Positions 52,291 to 61,769 of a stretch of 64,000 nt of DNA are shown here, piece by piece. Under the pieces are notes generated by a model. It made no database searches. It was not told the DNA's origin and was given only the letters and a program-made list of their open reading frames with translations. This DNA comes from Nematostella vectensis. Taxonomy: Eukaryota; Cnidaria; Anthozoa; Actiniaria; Edwardsiidae. Numbering within the stretch: position 1 is the first letter of the stretch; each line of letters opens with the position of its first letter. Where the stretch lies: assembly GCF_932526225.1 (NCBI RefSeq), contig NC_064046.1, positions 434,001 to 498,000 on the forward strand, read 5' to 3'. The position numbers were made by a program, and so were the translations under genes.

Positions 52291-52384
52291 ACCCCTCTAT
52301 AAACGTACTAATGTAAACTATTCGGAATCGAACAAATAAACTGTCTTCTATATTTCAGCTACTGCCTCGTGTCCTTTTTTTTTT

Positions 52385-52490
52385 TTGGGGGGGGGGGGGG
52401 GTGCAATACAGAGACATGAACAAAATATTCGGGGGGGACTGGTCATTATCGTAAAATTTTTGAAAATATTTGGGGGGCAGTGCGGCCCTG
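52385..52490. repeat. Dispersed G-run repeat, copy 2
   Basis: The diverged partner of 12230-12340, with CAGAGACATGAACAAAAT and AATTTTTGAAAATATTTGGG in the same order. Confidence 0.5.
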
Positions 52491-53375
52491 CCGTATTGTA
52501 TTTTTGGGAGGTAGGGAAAGACGGGACGAACCGCAGAAATGGATGGGTTCGAAAGCGAGGATTTTCAAACAGTTTAGAAACAAAGGGAGTACTTCTCACA
52601 TACACATTCGTGTGGGGGTACTACTCGGGTATAGCTACATGTTAAGGGGTGGGGGTGTTCTAGCAATGGGGTGCTAATTTCTTGCTTGCTTAAGAGGTTT
52701 TCGACAAAATGGTCACTGAAATATTTTTAAAAAAGTAACAGTTATCAATACCCATAGCATCTAGATATATTTCTTTATCTTCGTTTGTTTGTCTTACATC
52801 TTTATTTGTCAGATGTCGAGAGCCCGACCTACTTCCTTGCTACAAATCCATGTACCATGGATTTTGTACCATCCGTTTTCGGACCCTCCCCATCCCATGT
52901 GCATCCCATCCCATCTCCTGCCTCTCCGTCACCCAATTACCCACCCTCGTACGAGTCTTGTACTTGAAGGCCACTGCGTAATGCTGCGCCCCCTTAATCC
53001 ATATTCCCACAATGGCCGGATACCCCTGCTTAATTGCGTCTCTCGCTTCGTTCCGGATCCACGTCTGGACCCACCCCGCCACTGACAAGCTTGTAGTGTA
53101 TTTAGAAATACTGGCTCCTCCACCCTGTCTGGCTTGGTACCAATTCTATCTTGTCCATATTCCAAGGTATTGTGTATCCTCCGCCTAAGAGGCAGACTGT
53201 ATTGACCTCTTCGAATCGAAAGGATATACAGTCGAACCTCTATTAAGCGGTCACCCTCGGGACTTAGCTTAGTGACCGCTTAATAGATGTGAACTTTAGA
53301 AGCACACTAGCATACACACATTGGCACCAGTCGGGCCAAGACGGGACGCTAGCACAGTCTATTACCCGTGCAGTT

Positions 53376-53432
53376 CGGCAACCATGGACAGCTGTTTCGT
53401 CCTTATTAGGACTCGTCAGCATGGCATAGCCG
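53376..53432 (-). ncRNA. Hammerhead ribozyme, type I (array B, copy 1)
   Basis: Minus-strand fold identical in core to array A: CTGACGA, GTCC-TAATAA-GGAC, GAAA, GUC cleavage triplet. Confidence 0.88.
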
Positions 53433-53729
53433 GTTTGCCTCAGTTAAACTTCATCGGCAAAAAAACTGCAGGGCGACTTCGACTCGGACGAAGTGCTTTG
53501 AACCACAGCTCAGATCCATGTGGGATCTAGAGCTGCGACCGGGCTAGCGTGATGCCAATTGTGCGGATCACGCATGCGACCTTTGCTAGTCTAAAACTCC
53601 GTCGGATAGCCAAACTATCCTTGCGAGTATGTATACATAAATGTGAACTTTAGAAGCACACTAGCATACACACATTGGCACCAGTCGGGCCAAGACGGGA
53701 CGCTAGCACAGTCTATTACCCGTGCAGTT

Positions 53730-53786
53730 CGGCAACCATGGACAGCTGTTTCGTCCTTATTAGGACTCGTCAGCATGGCATAGCCG
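53730..53786 (-). ncRNA. Hammerhead ribozyme, type I (array B, copy 2)
   Basis: 354 bp from the previous copy in the same (minus) orientation, all core residues intact. Last copy before the inversion near 53927. Confidence 0.88.
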
Positions 53787-54183
53787 GTTTGCCTCAGTTA
53801 AACTTCATCGGCAAAAAAACTGCAGCGCGACTTCGACTCGAGCGAAGTGCTTTAAACCACAGCTTAGATCCATGTGGGATCTAGAGCTGCGACCGGGCTA
53901 GCGTGATGCCAATTGTGCGGATCACGCCCGACTGGTGCCAATGTGTGTATGCTAGTGTGCTTTTAAAGTTCACATTTATGTATACATACTCGCAAGGATA
54001 GTTTGGCTATCCGACGGAGTTTTAGACTAGCAAAGGTCGCATGCGTGATCCGCACAATTGGCATCACGCTAGCCCGGTCGCAGCTCTAGATCCCACATGG
54101 ATCTGAGCTGTGGTTTAAAGCACTTCGTCCGAGTCGAAGTCGCCCTGCAGTTTTTTTGCCGATGAAGTTTAACTGAGGCAAAC

Positions 54184-54240
54184 CGGCTATGACATGCTGA
54201 CGAGTCCTAATAAGGACGAAACAGCTGTCCATGGTTGCCG
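54184..54240 (+). ncRNA. Hammerhead ribozyme, type I (array B, copy 3, stem I variant)
   Basis: First plus-sense copy. It has GACATG instead of GCCATG before CTGACGA, so the inner stem I keeps four pairs and gains an A-G mismatch. Predicted cleavage after 54229. Confidence 0.83.
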
Positions 54241-54537
54241 AACTGCACGGGTAATAGACTGTGCTAGCGTCCCGTCTTGGCCCGACTGGTGCCAATGTGT
54301 GTATGCTAGTGTGCTTCTAAAGTTCACATTTATGTATACATACTCGCAAGGATAGTTTGGCTATCCGACGGAGTTTTAGACTAGCAAAGGTCGCATGCGT
54401 GATCCGCACAATTGGCATCACGCTAGCCCGGTCGCAGCTCTAGATCCCACATGGATCTGAGCTGTGGTTTAAAGCACTTCGTCCGAGTCGAAGTCGCCCT
54501 GCAGTTTTTTTGCCGATGAAGTTTAACTGAGGCAAAC

Positions 54538-54594
54538 CGGCTATGACATGCTGACGAGTCCTAATAAGGACGAAACAGCTGTCCATGGTTGCCG
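54538..54594 (+). ncRNA. Hammerhead ribozyme, type I (array B, copy 4, stem I variant)
   Basis: Carries the same GACATG variant as the copy at 54184, so the two arose from one another by monomer duplication. Core intact. Confidence 0.83.
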
Positions 54595-54891
54595 AACTGC
54601 ACGGGTAATAGACTGTGCTAGCGTCCCGTCTTGGCCCGACTGGTGCCAATGTGTGTATGCTAGTGTGCTTCTAAAGTTCACATTTATGTATACATACTCG
54701 CAAGGATAGTTTGGCTATCCGACGGAGTTTTAGACTAGCAAAGGTCGCATGCGTGATCCGCACAATTGGCATCACGCTAGCCCGGTCGCAGCTCTAGATC
54801 CCACATGGATCTGAGCTGTGGTTTAAAGCACTTCGTCCGAGTCGAAGTCGCCCTGCAGTTTTTTTGCCGATGAAGTTTAACTGAGGCAAAC

Positions 54892-54948
54892 CGGCTATGC
54901 CATGCTGACGAGTCCTAATAAGGACGAAACAGCTGTCCATGGTTGCCG
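54892..54948 (+). ncRNA. Hammerhead ribozyme, type I (array B, copy 5)
   Basis: Canonical GCCATG stem I, core intact. Downstream its monomer has the CGCCTTGG and GACTGTTGCC variants. Confidence 0.88.
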
Positions 54949-55245
54949 AACTGCACGGGTAATAGACTGTGCTAGCGTCCCGCCTTGGCCCGACTGTTGC
55001 CAATGTGTGTATGCTAGTGTGCTTCTAAAGTTCACATTTATGTATACATACTCGCAAGGATAGTTTGGCTATCCGACGGAGTTTTAGACTAGCAAAGGTC
55101 GCATGCGTGATCCGCACAATTGGCATCACGCTAGCCCGGTCGCAGCTCTAGATCCCACATGGATCTAAGCTGTGGTTTAAAGCACTTCGTCCGAGTCGAA
55201 GTCGCCCTGCAGTTTTTTTGCCGATGAAGTTTAACTGAGGCAAAC

Positions 55246-55302
55246 CGGCTATGCCATGCTGACGAGTCCTAATAAGGACGAAACAGCTGTCCATGGTTGC
55301 CG
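55246..55302 (+). ncRNA. Hammerhead ribozyme, type I (array B, copy 6)
   Basis: Canonical fold. Its monomer shares the GACTGTTGCC variant with the preceding one. Confidence 0.88.
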
Positions 55303-55599
55303 AACTGCACGGGTAATAGACTGTGCTAGCGTCCCGTCTTGGCCCGACTGTTGCCAATGTGTGTATGCTAGTGTGCTTCTAAAGTTCACATTTATGTATA
55401 CATACTCGCAAGGATAGTTTGGCTATCCGACGGAGTTTTAGACTAGCAAAGGTCGCATGCGTGATCCGCACAATTGGCATCACGCTAGCCCGGTCGCAGC
55501 TCTAGATCCCACATGGATCTAAGCTGTGGTTTAAAGCACTTCGCTCGAGTCGAAGTCGCCCTGCAGTTTTTTTGCCGATGAAGTTTAACTGAGGCAAAC

Positions 55600-55656
55600 C
55601 GGCTATGCCATGCTGACGAGTCCTAATAAGGACGAAACAGCTGTCCATGGTTGCCG
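55600..55656 (+). ncRNA. Hammerhead ribozyme, type I (array B, copy 7)
   Basis: Canonical fold. Last monomer, ending at the right border of the array 85 bp further on, with GGGTACTAG in place of GGGTAATAG downstream of the ribozyme. Confidence 0.88.
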
Positions 55657-56093
55657 AACTGCACGGGTACTAGACTGTGCTAGCGTCCCGTCTTGGCCCG
55701 ACTGGTGCCAATGTGTGTATGCTAGTGTGCTTCTAAAGTTCGCTTAATAGAGGTTGACCGCTTAATAGAGGTTTCGCTATTTTCGCCCCTAAATTAGCGT
55801 AAATCGGGCTTTAATTATACGTAAGAACTTTTTATTATAATAAACAACAGTAACAATCATGTTAGCCCTAAGACGGGGCCTGGTGCATCCCAATTTGATC
55901 CAGAAATGTTTGAAACCGCCTAGTCAGTTTGTTTTTGCCTATACGGCTCTTGCGGCTTTGCCCAATTCTATGGGCATGAGCTACTTTCGCTGGCGTTATG
56001 TAAAGTAAATGAGTGCGTTAAGGTGATGTTACACGCGTCGTTTCCGTCGATATCCGTCATTTAAGCGTTTGCGCGATTTTGGAAGTCGAATAA

Positions 56094-56582
56094 AAAACTC
56101 GCAGTGCGTTGCCGTACCCCAAAACTCACAAATCTGACCCAGTTGCATTCATTCGGGGATATCATGAGTACATGACTGAGTGGGAACCAGCATTAGAAGA
56201 TGTTTACAAACTTATGCGGGAACCAACTAACATAAAGGATCCGAATGCTGTTGCAATCGTAAGAGAAAAAGCCGACAAAACAGTGATGGATGGAGACGGT
56301 CACCCGAATACTCTAGTTGACGATTACGAAGTTATCAGGCATATTCCCAAACTGATGTCAACGTGGGTTACCAAATATCTCAAGAGACCTACGAACTGTG
56401 AGAAAGTCGTAGTCAAAGGGAAGTGGGTGAACAGAGGTGGTGGCTATGGACTCGAGATTCCTTGTGAATACATATTTGAAGGTGACAGTTTTTCTTCTAG
56501 CTGGCTAAAGCGGAAATTGGTAATCGAGGAATTTGATGCGACTGATCCGCACAAGACCACACAAGTCTCACAAGGCGATTAG
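56094..56582 (+). CDS. HIRAN-like domain protein carried by a transposon
   Basis: An open frame of 162 codons; the upstream stop is TAA at 56091-56093. The first ATG is 56172, but the domain seems to begin before it (FIRGYHEYMTEWEP), so the true start is unclear. It shows the HIRAN pattern: a Trp-Pro turn, then MREPTNIKDPNAVAIV (REP-N-xx-DPNAVA), IRHIPK at the GHIP position, and a C-terminal GGGYGLEIPCEYIF. HIRAN domains bind 3' ssDNA ends in HLTF-type proteins. Small stand-alone relatives of this kind are, to my knowledge, abundant in cnidarians. It lies wholly inside the TA-flanked transposon at 53229-56866 and is its only frame. It ends with acidic residues and TAG. Its role in the element's life cycle is unknown. 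Confidence 0.65.
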   Translation, partial: KTRSALPYPKTHKSDPVAFIRGYHEYMTEWEPALEDVYKLMREPTNIKDPNAVAIVREKADKTVMDGDGHPNTLVDDYEVIRHIPKLMSTWVTKYLKRPTNCEKVVVKGKWVNRGGGYGLEIPCEYIFEGDSFSSSWLKRKLVIEEFDATDPHKTTQVSQGD

Positions 56583-57588
56583 CCATAGTAATTAGATTAG
56601 ACAGTTAAAAATATGACGAAATATGACGTGCACTATCTGTTGTCATGCTGACAAATATTGTTGATGACCGTTTAACAGAGGTGAAAAACAATGAAATCAA
56701 CCAATTGGGACCCTCCTTTGGTGACCGCGTCCGCTTAATAGAGGTGACCGCTCAATAGAGGTCAAGTTTACAGTAAACATAACGGGGAAAATTCGGGACA
56801 TTGGTAAATGACCGTTGAATAGAGGGTGACCGCTCAATAGAGGGCCGCTTAATAGAGGTTCGACTGTATCTTCGTAGGATGTCGTTATTAGACTTTGGTG
56901 GAATACAACTTGGGGACCCGTCTGCGCCGTTACATCTATACAACCTTGAGCTGTATCCATACGAGGATGAGGTTGCAGCTAGCCGGTCATAGTACCCGAA
57001 CACCATGGCCCATGCGACCGGTCCACACCCCACCAGACATCTCACTCCGTCCTGTGTGAACTGGTCATAGTCTGGGAACTCGCTCTCCTTGGGAACAGAC
57101 CAAATGGACCAGCCGCTCCAGCCGCGCCGATCAAGAGTCAAGAAAGACGGAGAATCGTCAGACCTTAGATCTCTTTCAGGGGAGGTCTTGGTAATGGCAG
57201 GGGCATCGTCAGGGTGTTCAGCGGCTTTTACGGAAATTGCTTTCTTGTAATCATCGCTCTTCTGATTCTTCGGGGTGTTCCTGGCACGTTCAGGGGCTCC
57301 GTCGTCAGCAAAGTCGTCCATAGTTTCATCAGCATTGGGGGTGGCCATGTCAATCTCAGGGTCTTTATCATTCATGTCGTCATTGGTGTTGTCGTCGCTA
57401 GGGGGCTGTTTTTTGCAAGCTCAGGGGTCTCTATCAATCATGACGTCATCAGCGCTTGGATCGTTATTCGGGGCGGTCTTGGCAAGCTCAGGGGTTTCTT
57501 CATCCTTAGTGGGATCTAGGACATCCTCTGCCAATATCGCGGTAGCTGATAACAGCAACAAGACAAGAATCGTCGATCTTTGTCTCAT

Positions 57589-60500
57589 CTGTTCAGTAAA
57601 AAAAGATACTGAAATTCACAGTTTAAAGTCTACAAAAGTTGCAAATATAAGGTGCAAAATCAACAGCTCAAGGACTCAACTGTGGAAATAAGCGCGCGTC
57701 CCTATAAGGGTATTTCCAACGTTCTTTTTGTTGGAAACAAAAGGCAGTTACACGGAACAAAAGGCCCTCTAAAATCTTGAAACAACAGGACCAAACAACA
57801 TCAATAAACGCTGACGCATCCCGAAAAAAAGCTATTGTGGACCCTCTCTTATAGTCATTCTACCTCCAACACACTTCCATATTCGAAGCTAACCTCTAAA
57901 AATCGTGCGCTTTCTTTAAATCTTCAAACTTTGAAAGTCGAGATGTTTGCGGAACTTGAGTAGACTTGTTTGAAGGCGAGTCTTCACTGGACCTTCGGCA
58001 CGAGATCTCTCTTTATTTACGCTCTTGTCAGTATTTGGTGCTTTCTGGTTGGCTGGCAATTCACCAATCAACGTTTAGTTCGTAGAGTCCGTGAATAAAC
58101 ACAAAAAATAAACATCGTTGCTGTTTCTTATAAAACTAAGCAGAAAAAATTGACAAAGATAATTTCTTTGAAATGTTCAACGGTTAGTCTAAATGATTTA
58201 GCTTCTTCTCTGTTACCGATTTCAGATTCAGAAGAAAAAATATTCTTTTATCATGTAGAACTTATGTTGAAATCATTTTTTTTATATAGTTTTTATTGGA
58301 GATTTTCTATGATTGATTTTACATTTTTGTTACACATTTTTCCATTATTACAAGGTTTTCCATTCATTATTTCCTTTACATTAATCGATTATAGACTTTT
58401 TTTTAACTTGTAAATTACATTTCAATTTAAAACTTTATTCTCCTTTTTTTCCAGCTCTAACCTCCCATCCCTCCCCCCCCCCCCCCCCCAAAGAAGACAA
58501 AAACAGAAGTCCCCTCTTCCCCATTTACTGAGCAACATACTTTACTAAATCAAATATATATTATTGTTCAACTGAAATCTATTTAAGACTCAATCATCTC
58601 ATATAATTTGAACCATTCATGTTGAAATCATATAAAACAAAATATCGGACGTGATAGTTGCCGGTAAACAAAAGGTCTACGACATGAACTTTCAAGAAAC
58701 CAGTCTCAAGATGCTGAAACTAAAAATAGGTAACGATGATAACATGTACATGGTGTAATTCAGTGCTGATAATGTATGTGCGCTAAAAGTTGAATAAAGT
58801 CATAGTTCTATCCAGCCTTTCCATCTCCGTCCGTCGGTTTAGCGTTATCCCGTTACTCAAAACCCGTTCAATTGTAGGGACTTATATTTCCTTCATTGAA
58901 TTTACTGGCTCGTTGAATAGAAATCGAGGTGTGGACTCCCTGTGGACGGGTATTCTGAGGTGTCCTCTTATAATTACTTTTCTATGAATTTTTGAGGCTC
59001 AAAATTCAACAGAACAGACCAGAAAGAGATACCACTTTTCAGTTGTGCTTCCTGCTTTCTTTTCCTCGAGTGGGGGAGGGGGGGGGGATGGGCAAAACAG
59101 ATACATTACGCCAACATGCAACTTGAATATTTTATTGAACCATTACTTAAATAGCATAACAAAGTTAATGTCTGTTTGGACACAATGTGAACTCCTATGG
59201 ACAATGGTCATTGGCTTTGAATCTCTAAATACATTATTCAATTGAGTCGTTTTGGTCATTCTAGGTTACAAGGCATGTCAAATGGTTGCCCTATAACAGA
59301 ATAACTTATCATTAAGGGTAATACTACACAGGGAACTGCCAACCTTGATAGTCGATTTGCGAGTTTATTTTGACCACGCGAACAAGTGACACGTCATTAT
59401 TGACCGCACCTTCTAAGGTCATGAGAAAATCTCTCGGTTCCGCTACCAAAATGCAAACCTATGAAAACATCGGCTCCACAGGCAAAAATGCTTAAGGCTC
59501 AAAGCTGACCGACTTACCCTTGCATTGAATAGTCAGTGATAGCAGAAGCATCGAAACAAGGCAATACCCCAATGCAAGTGTTCTGGTGATTCAGTACAAT
59601 ATGAACAAAATAAATTAAAGCGAGAAGATCAGCTTAAGCTTGGCACCACAGGTTTTGACATAATAACAGTTGTTGCATACGACCTGATATCAGTGCAAAA
59701 AATTAAATTTTACTGTTGACAAGTAGTACTAGCTTTGTCACAAGTTTTGACAAACACTTGCACACCAAGATGTGAAATACCATAACTGCATGCTTAATTG
59801 TCCACAATGCAATACTGATACAAACAGCAAGGCAAAATAACTTTCAAATTGTTTTGTTGTTGCCATGTCGTACAAACCTTGCCAGCAGCGTGTCCCAAGC
59901 TTTACCAATATATGTAATTGAATGTTTAGCGATTTTCTCAATTGTATTTACACATGAGGGTCTTTATTTCTTTATGGATTTTAATAGCCTATTGAATTTC
60001 ATCTATGCAAATACATTCCTTTTTCACCTCTCATGCGTTACCACTAGTGAGAATACCGAGCAAGTACATAGTGGTATGCATGTTTTAACAAAGTCTTTCC
60101 ATTTTGTTTATTTGTATGCTATTTCATTCAAAAATCCATGGCTTTGAATCCTCAAAATACATATATCTTCTGATTTTTTTTGGGTTGGTCAAACCGTTAA
60201 TTGTTATCTGTTTTTAATATTCAAACATTTAGTTACAATACATACAGTTGATACGTTCATAGAGTGAAGAAAGGGATTGCACATTATGGCAGACCTCCTG
60301 TTTTATTCATCATGCTTGGACGGACTGGTCAACCTAGGAGTGGAAAAAGTTTGGTTTCAGTTAATCATTGAAAATACAGTGGTACATATGGTACCTTCAT
60401 CAAATGGCAATGCTCATGAGCTTAGTGGGGTCTTAATGGAGGTTCATAAGTCTAGACCGTTAGGTTATCGACTTTTCTGTTGTACAGTATCAACGTTGAT

Positions 60501-61450
60501 CTAATTAATTTGTTGATAACTGTCAGAAGTACAGAATTTGATGAGAGTGGCACAGGCTAGGATGAAGAGTAATAGTGTTTTTTTTTTTATATTTTGAAGC
60601 TCTCATCAATAATATACAATTGCTTAGCTGCTTTCTGGCTCTGTCATCCAATCAAGTAATTTGGTGCTTTTTGAGTTTTTTTGATTGTAAGCCATTTCAG
60701 TACTGGCCATTGAAAACTCATCAAGGGTTTTGAATGAAAGAAGCCAAGAGGAGATTTCCCTGATGGAATTTGTAGGTTAGAAGTCACACAGTTTTGAAAA
60801 CTGCAGTAAGATGAATTGATTACAGGTATTTGTTTAGCAATCCCAAGTAAGTTCTGATGAAGACCCCCAAACCCTGTGCCCAAAGACACTAATAATCAAC
60901 ATTTCTTGTTGTGCCCATAGACAAAGTAGCCCCAATAATTTTCATTTGGTTTTGCTACAGTATTGTCTTAAAGGAAAATCCAGTGTTCTGTTGTTTAATG
61001 ACCTCATTTTAATCTTGTTTTTATAATATGACTGACACACATACAGACAGATAGAAGCAGCCAATAATATTTACAGTAACCTTCGCTTATGTAAACCTTC
61101 TGATCATCCACAAACTGAGGCTATAGTATTTCAAGATGTATTTTTTTAAGTGAATCAATATTTTCTATAAATATTTTTTGAAGAGTGTCGATGTATTAAA
61201 TATTTCGTCTACGAAAAAAAAAGGATGAAATGTCTTCATCGTTGTTTCTTTAAAGAGTCCTGTATTTGAGTGACCATTCTTAAACCTTAGCATTCGCTTA
61301 AAGTGTGAGCGGTACGATTTCTGCAAGTGGCTTACTTCTCGATTGCCTCATTAAAAGTGTGAGTCTCGATTCTTGAGTGGTGAGAGTGCTAATGAGGACT
61401 CAACACTCCTGAGTGGAGGTTATGTTACTCTAGACCAGTACTGTACTTAC
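57589..61450. other. Region without recognised exons
   Basis: A+T-rich DNA with a C18 run near 58476, an interspersed repeat copy at 60658-60722, and no coding exon I can support. Downstream exons of the minus-strand RGG gene (exon 61451-61754) are expected here but were not identifiable. Confidence 0.45.
60658..60722. repeat. Dispersed repeat, copy 2
   Basis: The partner of 51458-51545: ATTTGGTGCTTTT then AAGCCATTT and GTACTGGCCATTGAAAAC. Confidence 0.45.
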
Positions 61451-61754
61451 TGCTGGTGGTCCATTAGGAAGATTCTTCTGAAGTTTTGACGTGTCATTAT
61501 CCAATGGATAGTCAACCCAATCACGGTTAGGACTTGCTTCACTTGCTTCTCCCCTGAGACCCCCTCGGCCTCCTCTGCCGCCACCACCACGCCCACCACC
61601 TCGGCCACCCCTGTAGTAGCCCCTTCCCCCTCCTCTGCCTCTGTAGCCACCTCTTCCTCCTCTTCCCCTGTAACCTCCACGCCCACGTCGCATTCCACTA
61701 ACGCCAAAAGTCTCAGTGTTGAGTTTCCGCTCTTCCTGCCATGAAGGATGTGCT
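61451..61754 (-). CDS. RGG-box protein, one internal exon
   Basis: A minus-strand exon bounded by TTTTGCAG at its start (61755-61762) and the donor GTAAGT at its end (61445-61450). 304 nt, entering in phase 2 and leaving in phase 0. It encodes AHPSWQEERKLNTETFGVSG, then about 45 residues dominated by RGG, RGGYRG and GRGG motifs, then an acidic, non-repetitive stretch (NRDWVDYPLDND) ending GPPA. RGG boxes bind RNA and are arginine-methylated, so an RNA-binding or ribonucleoprotein role is likely. I do not recognise the specific family, and no neighbouring exon could be linked. Confidence 0.65.
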
Positions 61755-61769
61755 CTGCAAAAGAAAGTA

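Larger units (their letters stand above)
51093..52380 (+). other. GLG1 3'UTR and downstream region
   Basis: After the TGA the sequence has G-runs near 51285, a repeat at 51458-51545, and then the 21-bp minisatellite. AATAAA at 52335-52340, followed by GT-rich sequence, is a plausible poly(A) signal. If used, the minisatellite would be in the GLG1 mRNA. An ATTAAA near 51613 is an earlier alternative. Confidence 0.5.
53291..55741. mobile_element. Retrozyme-type array B (seven hammerhead monomers)
   Basis: Two monomers in minus orientation (53291 to about 53927), an inversion, then five in plus orientation to 55741. The period is exactly 354 bp (hammerheads at 54184, 54538, 54892, 55246, 55600; 53376 and 53730 on the other strand). 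The ends GAACTTTAGAAGC / GCTTCTAAAGTTC are inverted. A 13-bp direct repeat with one mismatch (GCTTAATAGATGT at 53278-53290, GCTTAATAGAGGT at 55742-55754) flanks the array. It is inserted in the sub-terminal repeats of the transposon at 53229-56866, so it is the younger insertion. Monomers differ by only a few substitutions. Confidence 0.87.
53229..56866. mobile_element. TA-flanked DNA transposon (pogo/Tigger-like ends) with HIRAN-like frame
   Basis: A perfect 22-bp inverted end starting CAGTCGAACCTCTATTAAGC is found at 53229-53250 and 56845-56866, with TA on each side (53227-53228, 56867-56868). Sub-terminal copies of GACCGCTTAATAGAGGT in several orientations lie near both ends. CAGT...ACTG ends with TA duplications suit the pogo/Tigger branch of Tc1/mariner, but no DDE transposase is present. 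Without the nested retrozyme array the element is about 1.17 kb and its only frame is the HIRAN-like one. It sits inside the C39-like pseudogene. Confidence 0.8.
52840..57588 (-). pseudogene. Secreted C39-like cysteine peptidase gene, decayed and transposon-split
   Basis: Reads from ATG at 57586-57588 with a clear signal peptide (hydrophobic run ILVLLLLSATAILA), then an acidic repeat-like linker (DPELAKTAP style). An in-frame TGA at 57421-57423 is codon 56. The same frame then reopens and runs through RCLVGCGPVAWAMVFGYYDR, the nucleophile-Cys motif of C39-like peptidases, to about 56868, where a TA-flanked transposon interrupts it. Past the transposon (below 53228) the domain resumes in shifted frames: LLGGGYTIPWNMDKIE in one, then ARQGGGASISKY and GYPAIVGIWIKGAQHYAVAF (likely catalytic His) in another, to about 52840. 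One stop, at least two frame shifts and the insertion indicate a pseudogene. An unrecognised intron could explain part of this, but not the TGA. Confidence 0.75.

Noticed and set aside
51804-52316. 170-codon open frame
   Set aside because: Product of the 21-bp minisatellite downstream of GLG1.
57214-57691. Plus-strand frames of 101 and 138 codons
   Set aside because: Antisense shadows of the C39-like pseudogene; no independent signature.
58150-58413. Hydrophobic 87-codon plus-strand frame
   Set aside because: A+T-rich sequence with Phe/Leu-biased translation, no splice context or domain; likely chance.
61447-61707. Glu/Val-rich 86-codon minus-strand frame
   Set aside because: An out-of-frame reading of the RGG exon; the RGG frame is consistent with both splice sites.
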